A stretch of 30,522 bases of DNA, taken from positions 1-30,522 of the forward strand of contig JBJOII010000042.1 of assembly GCA_046047235.1 (NCBI GenBank), in the 5' to 3' direction. The notes under the pieces were generated by a model. The model saw nothing but the letters and a program-made list of their open reading frames with translations. It was not told the origin of the DNA and searched no databases. Below, in pieces: positions 24,009 through 30,522 of the stretch. The translations under genes and the position numbers were made by a program. Each line of letters starts with the position of its first letter. The first letter of the stretch is position 1. The DNA is from JBMTVN01 sp046047235. Its GTDB lineage: Bacteria; Verrucomicrobiota; Verrucomicrobiia; Limisphaerales; JAHDYP01.

Positions 24009-24625
24009 ACCTAACCCGCGCCACCCTCATCCAGTCCAAAGCAACGCTGACCGCCGCGCTGCTCGCCATGTCTGCACTCATCACCACAGTCCAGCCCGCC
24101 GACCCGCCAGATACCACAGAAAACCGCCGCGAATCCCTCCTCCAACTCCTCCGGGAACGCAATATCTTCAACCCCAACCGTAGAGGACCCGTCCGCGAAG
24201 AGCGCGAACCTAACCGCGAACCCGAACCGCAACGCGAATCCTTCCAACTCATCGGCGCCCTCACCACCCCCGAACAACAACTCGCCTTCTTCGATGGCTC
24301 AAACCCCGACTTCCGCCGCGTCATCAATGTCGGCGATCTCATCGCCGGATTCAAAGTCACCGCCATCACCACCACGTCAGTCCAACTTGAACAGGATACC
24401 AATCAGATCGAAATTGCCGTTGGAACCGGCATGGAAAGGGTAGGGGACACCCCCTGGGAAACATCATCCACCCCCTTCCGATCCACCAGCCCAACCACAA
24501 CGGAAACCATAGCAACAAACAACTCTCCCGGTAACAACCCCGAAACCACCTCCCCAGCCGGCGGTGAAGAAAATGACATCTTAAAGCGCATGCTCGAAAG
24601 ACGGCGCCAGGAAGAATCTCAATGA
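24005..24625 (+). CDS. gspC: GspC/PilP-like T2SS periplasmic connector
   Basis: Protein of 206 aa with an N-terminal hydrophobic anchor (about 13-32). LLQLLRERNIFNPNRRGP and an acidic/basic linker (REEREPNREPEPQRE) come next. A small beta domain FQLIGALTTPEQQLAFFDG, INVGDLIAGFKVTAITTTSVQLEQ looks like the homology region of GspC or PilP. This part normally binds the N0 domain of the secretin, whose gene follows directly with an ATGA overlap. The C-terminal third is Thr/Asn/Pro-rich, ending in a charged helix (ILKRMLERRRQEESQ); there is no PDZ domain. The gene sits after gspM, not at the operon head as in Proteobacteria. Confidence 0.75.
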   Translation: MNLTRATLIQSKATLTAALLAMSALITTVQPADPPDTTENRRESLLQLLRERNIFNPNRRGPVREEREPNREPEPQRESFQLIGALTTPEQQLAFFDGSNPDFRRVINVGDLIAGFKVTAITTTSVQLEQDTNQIEIAVGTGMERVGDTPWETSSTPFRSTSPTTTETIATNNSPGNNPETTSPAGGEENDILKRMLERRRQEESQ

Positions 24626-26421
24626 AACATTACCTCCCACTCCTACTCGTCACAGCAGGACTCGCCTCTACCCTCGGCTCCAACAGCCAGCTCCTGGCAC
24701 AGGAAGGCCCGCCGCCAGAAGCTGACGTGGTCATCGAAGCCTTCAGTATCGACCCACCTCCCGGCATAGAACCGGAACCGGGCCAGGCGGTCGTTATCGA
24801 ACTGCCACCAGGCGCTGTCCCCCCTCCCGGCAACCAGGATAACAGGGGCGCTCCCCAAGGCGAATTCGACCCCCGCGCATTCTTCCAGCGCCAGTCCGAA
24901 GGCAACCAACCCAGCACCCCACAGCAGGGCAACAGCGGTAACCTGAACCGCCTCCGCCAGCGCCTCGCCGCCTCCCAGAACAGCCAGCAGCTAAATAGCT
25001 TCCAGTCAGGCAACCCGCAGCCCTCAACCCTGTCCCCATCCAGCATGACACCCAGCCCCACCGGAGATATCCGCCTCAACTTCAAGGACGCACCCGTGTC
25101 CCAAGTGCTCAATTACCTCAGCGAAGCCGCAGGCTTCGTCATCGTCCAGGAAAAGGAAGTCTCCGGTACCGTCAGTATCACCAGCCACCAGGGCATCTCC
25201 CAGGAAGAAGCCGTCGACCTCCTCAATGCCGTCCTCGTCGAAAAAGGCTACGCCGCCGTCCGTAACGGCCGCATCCTCAAAATCGTCAGCCGCTCCCAAG
25301 CCCTCACAATGGACCTCCCTGTCCGCTCAGGCGCTAACCCGCAGGAAATCCCCAAAAAAGACGAACTCGTCACCCAAATCATCCCGGTCCGCTACGCCGA
25401 TGCCACTAAACTCATCGAGAATATCCGCCCTCTCCTCGAGGAAGACGTCACTCTCAGCGCCAATGAAAGCAGTAACGCCATCGTCATCACCGATACGCTA
25501 ACCAACATCCGGCGCATGGCCGAAATCATCCAGGCCCTCGATACCTCCATCTCTAGTATCTCCGCTATCCGCGTCTTCGCCCTCGAATACGCCGACGCCA
25601 CCGAGGTCGCCGATGTCATCAAGGAAGTCTTCGCATCAGATACCTCTTCCTCCTCCAGCCGAAACAACTTCCAGCGCATGATGCAGCAACGCTTCAACAT
25701 GGGGGGCAGGGGAGGCCCGCCCGGAGGAAACTCCAGTGCCAGTAGCGAAGCCCGTAACGCCGCATCTCGCGTCGTCGCCGTCGCCGACGAATACACCAAC
25801 GCCCTCGTCGTCAGCGCCCCCGATGAACTGCTCCCCACTATCGAGCAAATCGTTCAACAACTCGATACCAACATCGCCGATGTCACCGAAGTCCGGGTCT
25901 TCCGACTCGAACATGCCGACGCCGCCGAACTCGCCCAGCTCATCAATGACCTCTACTACGATCAGTCCAATACGTCCTCCTCCTCCCGCGGTGGCATGCG
26001 CGGTGGCGCACCTGCCTTCTTCGGCCGCGGCGGCTCCAGTAATACTCAACGTAGCCAACGCTCCCTCATGCAGTCACGCGTCATGGCCGTCGGCGACCCC
26101 AGAACCAATTCCCTCATCGTCAGCGCCGCCCGTGAAACACTGCTCACAATCTCCGAAATGATCGGCCGCCTCGACGCCAGCTCCGATAAAAAACAAAAGG
26201 TCTTCGTCGTCCCCCTGGAACACGCCGACGTCGATAACGTCGCCGAAGTCCTCCGCGGCATGTTCGACAACGGAACCACCGGCGGCTCCAGAAGCACCTC
26301 GCGCACCGGCTCCTCCACCACCGGAACCAGCCGCCTCAGCCAGCGCGTCAACACCGGCGCCAGCACCGCCAATACCACCCTGAATAACTCCCGCGGATCC
26401 GGCGGATCCGGCGGCCGCTAA
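24622..26421 (+). CDS. gspD: Secretin N-domain protein (N-terminal half of a split GspD)
   Basis: Exported protein of 599 aa with signal peptide 1-27 (ending LLAQ) and a Pro/Gln-rich linker to ~147. N0 follows (DIRLNFKDAPVSQVLNYLSEAAGF, about 148-230), then three complete N-repeats. These start at IPVRYADATKLIENIRPLL, FALEYADATEVADVIKEVF and FRLEHADAAELAQLINDLY, and each ends with an alpha segment such as SNAIVITDTLTNIRRMAEIIQALD. A fourth repeat starts (VVPLEHADVDNVAEVLRGMF, about 527) but breaks off in a Gly/Ser/Thr-rich tail. There is no beta-barrel pore. The missing half of repeat four and the pore are in the next gene. In ordinary GspD these parts are one chain in the outer-membrane channel. 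Confidence 0.9.
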   Translation: MKHYLPLLLVTAGLASTLGSNSQLLAQEGPPPEADVVIEAFSIDPPPGIEPEPGQAVVIELPPGAVPPPGNQDNRGAPQGEFDPRAFFQRQSEGNQPSTPQQGNSGNLNRLRQRLAASQNSQQLNSFQSGNPQPSTLSPSSMTPSPTGDIRLNFKDAPVSQVLNYLSEAAGFVIVQEKEVSGTVSITSHQGISQEEAVDLLNAVLVEKGYAAVRNGRILKIVSRSQALTMDLPVRSGANPQEIPKKDELVTQIIPVRYADATKLIENIRPLLEEDVTLSANESSNAIVITDTLTNIRRMAEIIQALDTSISSISAIRVFALEYADATEVADVIKEVFASDTSSSSSRNNFQRMMQQRFNMGGRGGPPGGNSSASSEARNAASRVVAVADEYTNALVVSAPDELLPTIEQIVQQLDTNIADVTEVRVFRLEHADAAELAQLINDLYYDQSNTSSSSRGGMRGGAPAFFGRGGSSNTQRSQRSLMQSRVMAVGDPRTNSLIVSAARETLLTISEMIGRLDASSDKKQKVFVVPLEHADVDNVAEVLRGMFDNGTTGGSRSTSRTGSSTTGTSRLSQRVNTGASTANTTLNNSRGSGGSGGR

Positions 26422-26470
26422 ACCATACCCTGTCCTGACCCCAACGTCCCACGCCAACTACCCCTACACC

Positions 26471-27616
26471 ATGAGCCGCACCCCAAACCTCAAAACTCTC
26501 GCGCTAACCGCCTCCCTTGTAGCTGCCCTCCTGCCAGCCAACGCCATACTCGCCCAGGGCTTCGGCGGCGCAGGCGGCGGCCGCTCCTCCTCCGCTAACC
26601 TCGAACAACGCCAATACCGCAGCAATACACTGCTCGGCGATGCCATCATCCAAACCGACCCCGAAACCCGCTCGCTCGTCATCATCACCGACGAAGCCAC
26701 GGAAATGGAAATCAGCAAGATCATCAAAAACCTCGACCGCCCCAAACCCCAGGTCCTCATCAAGGTGCTCTTCCTCGAGGTGACCCACCGCAAAAGTCTC
26801 GATGTCGGCGTCCAAGGCAACTACACCTACACCCACGAAGGTATCAATAGCGGCTCCATCGGCAGCGCGCTGGGCCTCTCCGACCTGACCACCGGTGGAT
26901 TCTGGACCATCGCCTCGGATGACTGGGAAGTCACTCTCAAGGCCCTCGCCGAAAACGGCAAACTCGAGGTCCTGTCCCGCCCCTCCATCCTCGCCCGAAA
27001 TAATCAGGAAGCCGTGATCGTCGTCGGACAGGAAATCCCCCTCATCACCGATAGCCGTATCACCGACCAAAACTCCACCATCAACACAGTCCAATACTCC
27101 GAAATCGGCATTATCCTCCGCGTTACCCCCTTCATCACCTCGGAAGGCATGGTCGAAATGATCGTCGCCCCGGAAATCTCCACGCTCACCGACCAAACCA
27201 TCCCCATCTCGGTCACGGAAAATGGCTCGGTCGGCTCACCCGTCATCGCAAAACGATCCGCCGAAACGGTCGTAGTCACCGCCGATGGCCAAACGGTCGT
27301 CATAGGTGGCCTCATGGAAAACCAAAAAACCGAAGTGGTTAAAAAAGTCCCGCTCCTCGGTGACATCCCGCTCCTCGGAGCCGCCTTCCGCCGCACCACC
27401 ACGGAAGAAGAAAAGAAAGAACTCCTCATCTTTCTCACACCCGAAATCGTCAATAACCCCAAGGAAATGGGCGCCCTCTCCAGACGAGAGGCCCAATCCC
27501 TCCAACTTGCCCCCAAAGCCTTCGACCAGGAGAAGGTCAACAAGTTCATGGATGACCTCCAGTGGGAAGGCGAGGAACCACCCGCCGAGAACGAGACCAT
27601 CAACCCCACCGAGTAA
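26471..27616 (+). CDS. gspD: Secretin pore protein (C-terminal half of a split GspD)
   Basis: Exported protein of 381 aa with its own signal peptide (MSRTPNLKT, a hydrophobic run, ANAILAQ). A Gly/Ser-rich lead is followed by QTDPETRSLVIITDEATEMEISKIIKNLD, the second half of an N-repeat, and then directly by the secretin domain: PQVLIKVLFLEVTHRKSLDVGVQ, LEVLSRPSILARNNQEAVIVVG, VQYSEIGIILRVTPFI, and the secretin signature VPLLGDIPLLGAAFRR with ELLIFLTPEIV. It would form the outer-membrane gate. It begins 49 bases after the N-domain gene in a different frame, so no single substitution or frameshift would rejoin them. The C-terminal ~45 residues are a charged tail that might bind a pilotin (inference). 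Confidence 0.92.
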   Translation: MSRTPNLKTLALTASLVAALLPANAILAQGFGGAGGGRSSSANLEQRQYRSNTLLGDAIIQTDPETRSLVIITDEATEMEISKIIKNLDRPKPQVLIKVLFLEVTHRKSLDVGVQGNYTYTHEGINSGSIGSALGLSDLTTGGFWTIASDDWEVTLKALAENGKLEVLSRPSILARNNQEAVIVVGQEIPLITDSRITDQNSTINTVQYSEIGIILRVTPFITSEGMVEMIVAPEISTLTDQTIPISVTENGSVGSPVIAKRSAETVVVTADGQTVVIGGLMENQKTEVVKKVPLLGDIPLLGAAFRRTTTEEEKKELLIFLTPEIVNNPKEMGALSRREAQSLQLAPKAFDQEKVNKFMDDLQWEGEEPPAENETINPTE

Positions 27617-27637
27617 AACCTCACCCGCCAAGTATCC

Positions 27638-27664
27638 AAAAAAACAGGGCAGGGGAACCTGCCC
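27638..27664 (-). terminator. Rho-independent terminator for the 27673-28212 gene
   Basis: Read on the minus strand, a perfect 7-bp stem GGGCAGG/CCTGCCC with loop TTCC begins eight bases after the stop codon and is followed by TG and seven T. On the plus strand the same hairpin follows gspD but has only C after it, so it serves the minus-strand gene. One arm is a copy of the window's GGGCAGGGGA motif. Confidence 0.65.
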
Positions 27665-27672
27665 CCCCATCC

Positions 27673-28212
27673 TCACTTCGACGAAAACTGGTCGTCCTTG
27701 TCCCGGAATAAAACGTTGAAGCTCGTCAACGACCCGTAACAACGCGAAATATACTGCTGCAACTCCACCTTCTCCCCGTCATTCAAACCCTCATGGGCAT
27801 TCAGCTTCTGCTCCAATACACGTAGCTGATTCCGTATCCCCACAATCTTGTGGAAGAAAGTCTCCAACGGCATGTCCTTCGGCTGTAACGTCGGATCCCC
27901 CGGACGTAACACCAGCTTGCCCCCGTTCCACTTCACCCCCAACTGCCGAATCTCCTCCCCCCCTCGCTCCAATCCCAACGCCCCCACAACCTCCTGCACC
28001 GTCTCCTGGATCAACTGCTCCAACGGCTTCACCATCCCCGTCAACACCGCCTGCGCCTCCGCCGGCTCCAAACCGCTCGCCTCCGGCGCCACCGTCCGCC
28101 GACCATCCGCAAATTGAACCTCCACCGTGTGCTCGTTCATCGCCTTCACCTCCCCAACCCCATACTGCGGATGCCTCACCTGCTGATGAATATGCAAACT
28201 CGTTAGCTTCAT
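27673..28212 (-). CDS. Conserved-looking protein of unknown function
   Basis: Cytoplasmic protein of 179 aa with no signal peptide. Residues ~8-45 (HQQVRHPQYGVGEVKAMNEHTVEVQFADGRRTV) look like a small SH3/Tudor-type barrel such as occurs in CarD-type proteins and UvrD tails. This is a visual likeness only. A middle stretch (LVLRPGDPTLQPKDMPLETFFHKIVGIR) resembles nothing recognised, and the last ~60 residues are helical (LRVLEQKLNAHEGLNDGEK). The ATG at 28212 has GGGGA upstream. It follows leuD on the same strand by 67 bases and has its own terminator, so read-through from leuD is possible. No function is proposed. Confidence 0.8.
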   Translation of the reverse strand: MKLTSLHIHQQVRHPQYGVGEVKAMNEHTVEVQFADGRRTVAPEASGLEPAEAQAVLTGMVKPLEQLIQETVQEVVGALGLERGGEEIRQLGVKWNGGKLVLRPGDPTLQPKDMPLETFFHKIVGIRNQLRVLEQKLNAHEGLNDGEKVELQQYISRCYGSLTSFNVLFRDKDDQFSSK

Positions 28213-28279
28213 GATCGTAAAGTCCCCAAATCTGACAAGTAAGAGAGTTCGCGAATGATCCAGAGGTAAACTCGCCCCT

Positions 28280-28831
28280 TCAGCTCGTCGGCATCATCCC
28301 CGTGCTCCGGGCATAGTTAAATAACCCGCCCGCATCAATCACCGGCTTCACATCACCCAGCGGCTTGGTGGTAAAAACCTTGCCCGTCGAGTGCACTGTC
28401 ACTGTCCCCGCCTCCAAATCCACCGTCACCTCATCCCCCGTCTTCAGCACATCAATCAGTCGCTCCGGTGACTCAACCGGATAAAGCTCCCCGGTCGCCA
28501 CCGAATTCCGGAAAAAGATGCGGGCAAAACTCTCAGCCAAAACCACACGACACCCCGCCGACCCTAACGCTATCGGCGCATGCTCCCGGGAACTCCCACA
28601 CCCAAAGTTCCGCCCCCCAACCACAATCGGATATTTGCTGTCCAGCTGCCCCTCCTCAACATACCGAACCGGATTCTGCGGCTCGGGCAGCCCACAAAGT
28701 GCATAACTGCCCAACTTCTCATACTCGTCCGGCAAGGTCGGCACCAGATTGAGATACTGCGCAGGAATAATCTGGTCCGTGTCAATATTGTCGCCCACCA
28801 CGAAAACCGGGCCGCTAATAACGCTCTGCAT
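28280..28831 (-). CDS. leuD: 3-isopropylmalate dehydratase small subunit
   Basis: Small subunit (183 aa) of the isopropylmalate isomerase of leucine synthesis, which converts 2-isopropylmalate to 3-isopropylmalate with the LeuC iron-sulfur subunit. Family motifs are GDNIDTDQIIPAQYL, the swivelling-domain loop GGRNFGCGSSREHAP, SFARIFFRNSVATG and the C-terminal DAGGLFNYAR. The length of ~180 aa and the YLNLVPT... start fit the LeuD/homoaconitase-small family of the hot-dog-like DUF-free short class, so a homoaconitase small subunit is the alternative. An ATG at 28831 is chosen; a TTG at 28837 would add two residues. leuC is not adjacent in this window. The gene diverges from serS. Confidence 0.92.
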   Translation of the reverse strand: MQSVISGPVFVVGDNIDTDQIIPAQYLNLVPTLPDEYEKLGSYALCGLPEPQNPVRYVEEGQLDSKYPIVVGGRNFGCGSSREHAPIALGSAGCRVVLAESFARIFFRNSVATGELYPVESPERLIDVLKTGDEVTVDLEAGTVTVHSTGKVFTTKPLGDVKPVIDAGGLFNYARSTGMMPTS

Positions 28832-28914
28832 AAGCAAGATAATTGAGGGCGCGTGCCCAAGGTTTCAAGCAGGATTCCGTCCACCAGCACCCCAAAAACC
28901 AAACGCACGCGTCC

Positions 28915-28942
28915 TTGCCCCAAAGAACGGCCCACCTATAAT
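28915..28942 (+). promoter_or_regulatory. serS promoter giving a probably leaderless mRNA
   Basis: TTGCCC (28915-28920) and a perfect TATAAT (28937-28942) are 16 bases apart. Transcription would start about seven bases after the -10 box, at or next to the GTG start of serS (28950). No room remains for a Shine-Dalgarno. Confidence 0.65.
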
Positions 28943-28949
28943 CCCGCGC

Positions 28950-30260
28950 GTGCTGGACATTAAATTTATCCGCGAACAGCCCGATGTAGTCCGTCAACGC
29001 CTCGCCTCCCGCGGCGCCGGAGACGAAGCACACGTCGATACACTCCTCCAACTGGACGAGTCCCGACGCAAATTGCTCGGCGAAGTCGAAACCCTCAAAG
29101 CCCAGCGCAACCGTGTCTCCAAGGAAATCGGGGCCCTCATGGGCCAGGGCAAGAAAGAGGAGGCCGAGGCCCGCAAAACCGAAACCCGCAACATCGGCGA
29201 CCAAATCTCCCAACTCGACCAGGAAGCCGCCGACGCCGCCTCAAAACTCGAAAACCTCCTCCTGCGCCTGCCCAATCTTCCCCATCCCTCCGTCCCACAT
29301 GGACGCTCCGCCGAGGATAACCCCGTCCTCCGCACCTGGGGCGAAAAGCCCACCCACTCCTTCACCCCCAAACCTCACACCGACCTCTGCACCAGCCTCA
29401 AGCTCGTCGACTTCGAGCGCGGAACAAAATTGTCCGGTAGCGGCTTCCTCCTCTACACCGGGTGGGGCGCGCGCCTCGAACGTGCACTCATCCAGTTCCT
29501 CCTCAATCTCCATACCCAGGAACACAACTACACGGAAGTCGCACCCCCCTTCATCATCGCCGAAAAATGCATGCTCGGGGTCGGCCAATTCCCCAAATTC
29601 GTCGACCAAGCCTACGCCGTCCGTGAAGGACTCGATGATTCCACGCTCGGCCAATCCTACCTGCTCCCCACCGCAGAAGCTCCCGTCGCCAATATCCATC
29701 GCGAAGAAATCCTCGCCGAAGAACAACTCCCCATCCGCTACGTCGCCTATAGCCCCTGCTTCCGTGCCGAAGCCGGCGCCTCCGGCGTCGGTACCCGCGG
29801 CATGATCCGCGTCCACCAGTTCGATAAGGTCGAACTCATCCAGCTCGTCCACCCCAACCAGGGATACAACACCCTCGAAATACTCGTGGGACACGCCGAA
29901 AAAGTCCTGCAACTGCTCGGCCTCCACTACCGCGTCGTCCTCCTCTGCACCGGTGATATGGGCTTCGCCAGCGCCAAAACCTACGACATCGAGGTCTGGG
30001 CGCCAGGGCAGGGGAGCTACCTCGAAGTCTCCAGTTGCTCCAATTGCGAAGACTTTCAGGCCCGCCGTATGCAGTGCCGAGTCAAAACTTCCGACGGCCC
30101 CAAGCTCCTCCCCCACATCCTCAACGGCAGCGGCACCGCCCTGGCACGCCTCTTCGTCGCCCTTATCGAAACCTGGCAACAACCCGACGGTAGCATCCTC
30201 ATCCCGGAACCACTCCAGAGTTACCTGGGCACGGATCGCATCACCCCACCTGCCACCTAA
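28950..30260 (+). CDS. serS: Seryl-tRNA synthetase
   Basis: Class II synthetase (436 aa, normal size) charging tRNA-Ser. It begins GTG (VLDIKFIREQPDVVRQRL), the standard SerRS N-terminus. The long antiparallel coiled-coil arm (about 30-100, LGEVETLKAQRNRVSKEIGALMG) grips the tRNA. Motif 1 is near FLLNLHTQEHNYTEVAPPFI, motif 2 is YVAYSPCFRAEAGASGVGTRGMIRVHQFDKVE, and motif 3 is GSGTALARLFVALIE. LLPTAEAPVANIHREEIL holds the TxE serine-binding loop. The GTG start fits the family N-terminus exactly; an upstream open frame to 28749 covers leuD and its promoter and is rejected. Confidence 0.97.
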   Translation: MLDIKFIREQPDVVRQRLASRGAGDEAHVDTLLQLDESRRKLLGEVETLKAQRNRVSKEIGALMGQGKKEEAEARKTETRNIGDQISQLDQEAADAASKLENLLLRLPNLPHPSVPHGRSAEDNPVLRTWGEKPTHSFTPKPHTDLCTSLKLVDFERGTKLSGSGFLLYTGWGARLERALIQFLLNLHTQEHNYTEVAPPFIIAEKCMLGVGQFPKFVDQAYAVREGLDDSTLGQSYLLPTAEAPVANIHREEILAEEQLPIRYVAYSPCFRAEAGASGVGTRGMIRVHQFDKVELIQLVHPNQGYNTLEILVGHAEKVLQLLGLHYRVVLLCTGDMGFASAKTYDIEVWAPGQGSYLEVSSCSNCEDFQARRMQCRVKTSDGPKLLPHILNGSGTALARLFVALIETWQQPDGSILIPEPLQSYLGTDRITPPAT

Positions 30261-30307
30261 CCCGCCAACTCTAGCCCACCTACCGCTCCACCAGCGCTCC
30301 AAACGGA

Positions 30308-30522
30308 ATGAAAGTGCTCCTAGCCAGTAGCGAAGTGCATCCCTACTCCAAAACGGGAGGCCTCGCCGACATGACCGGAGCCCTCGCCAAATCCCTCGCA
30401 CGCGCAGGAGCCGATGTGGTCATGGTCACGCCCCTCTACCAGGGCATCAAGGAGCGCTTCCCCGACCTCCGCCATATCCCTTACTCAATCGATGTCCCCA
30501 TGGGCAGCCGGCACATGCACGC
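30308..30522 (+). CDS. glgA: Glycogen/starch synthase, N-terminal part
   Basis: The gene runs off the window after 71 codons. It begins MKVLLASSEVHPYSKTGGLADM, in which KTGGLAD is the ADP-glucose-binding signature of bacterial glycogen synthase (GT5), followed by GALAKSLARAGADVVMVTPLYQGI as in that family. The enzyme adds glucose from ADP-glucose to alpha-1,4-glucan. The ATG lies 47 bases after serS on the same strand, with CGGA directly before it, so co-transcription with serS is possible. Confidence 0.93.
   Translation, partial: MKVLLASSEVHPYSKTGGLADMTGALAKSLARAGADVVMVTPLYQGIKERFPDLRHIPYSIDVPMGSRHMH

Larger units (their letters stand above)
1619..30015 (+). repeat. Dispersed single-orientation motif GGGCAGGG(GA), ten copies
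   Basis: Copies of GGGCAGGG start at 1619, 7091, 7838, 10601, 12810, 15657, 17172, 25704, 27647 and 30006. All except 10601 and 17172 extend to GGGCAGGGGA. A variant GGGTAGGGGA starts at 24438. All are on the + strand; by eye CCCTGCCC was not found. Copies fall in different codon phases (RAGE, GGRGG, GQGS, WGRE), antisense to the CoADR gene, and in two convergent intergenic gaps. Coding pressure alone therefore does not explain them. GGGCAGGG fits the E. coli KOPS consensus GGGNAGGG. The role is inferred, not shown. Confidence 0.7.

Noticed and set aside
26422..26470. Idea that the two secretin genes are one gene with a frameshift or premature stop
   Set aside because: The second gene has a full signal peptide and Gly-rich lead, the frames differ and are separated by a 49-base gap, and each half has an intact reading frame. 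Reads or relatives would still be needed for final proof.
1..30522. CRISPR arrays, insertion sequences, prophage or attachment sites
   Set aside because: No spaced identical repeats, transposase or integrase motifs, or phage genes were seen. The tRNA-Glu has no flanking integrase or duplicated 3' end.

Overview
The window is a GC-rich bacterial chromosome segment, most likely from the Verrucomicrobiota/PVC group. This rests on inference from gene content: a secreted ThuA-domain protein, a neutral-ceramidase-like protein, a phosphatase fused to a cytochrome domain, and a type II secretion (T2SS) operon with a two-piece secretin. No rRNA or taxonomic marker was compared. The + strand is strongly C-rich and G-poor whichever strand carries the gene. 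Plus-strand genes therefore favour C-ending codons and minus-strand genes G/T-ending codons, a strand bias of the kind replication produces.

Layout. (1) 1-5807: the tail of a ceramidase-like gene (+), then minus-strand genes. These are a secreted ThuA-domain protein, an apparent operon signal peptidase I > ECF sigma > zinc-finger anti-sigma > CoA-disulfide/persulfide reductase-rhodanese, and a secreted phosphatase ending in a cytochrome c CxxCH motif. (2) 5875-12806 (+): a palindromic operator candidate, then a compact seven-gene run with a sugar ABC importer (binding lipoprotein, double ATPase, permease), thiL, tsaE, tsaB and alr. (3) 12822-15453: a YqaA/VTT membrane protein (-), a zinc-dependent dehydrogenase (+), tRNA-Glu(UUC) with its promoter, and a small secreted glycine-rich protein behind two mutually exclusive hairpins. 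(4) 15473-27616 (+): the T2SS operon gspE-F-G-H-I-J-K-L-M-C-D, a circular permutation of the textbook CDEFGHIJKLM order. From gspI to the first gspD piece every junction is an ATGA overlap. (5) 27638-30522: a minus-strand terminator, an unknown gene, leuD (-), serS (+, probably leaderless) and the start of glgA.

The most interesting system is the secretin. N0 and the repeated N-domains lie in one exported protein (24622-26421) and the pore in another (26471-27616). The break falls in the flexible loop of the last N-repeat, so each protein holds half of that domain and each has its own signal peptide. A second unexpected signal is the octamer GGGCAGGG, usually extended to GGGCAGGGGA. It occurs ten times on the G-poor + strand and, by eye, never in reverse orientation, in several reading frames and between genes. 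It matches the FtsK-orienting KOPS consensus GGGNAGGG known from E. coli, but lies on the strand opposite to the one GC skew would predict. The third is the phosphatase-cytochrome fusion.
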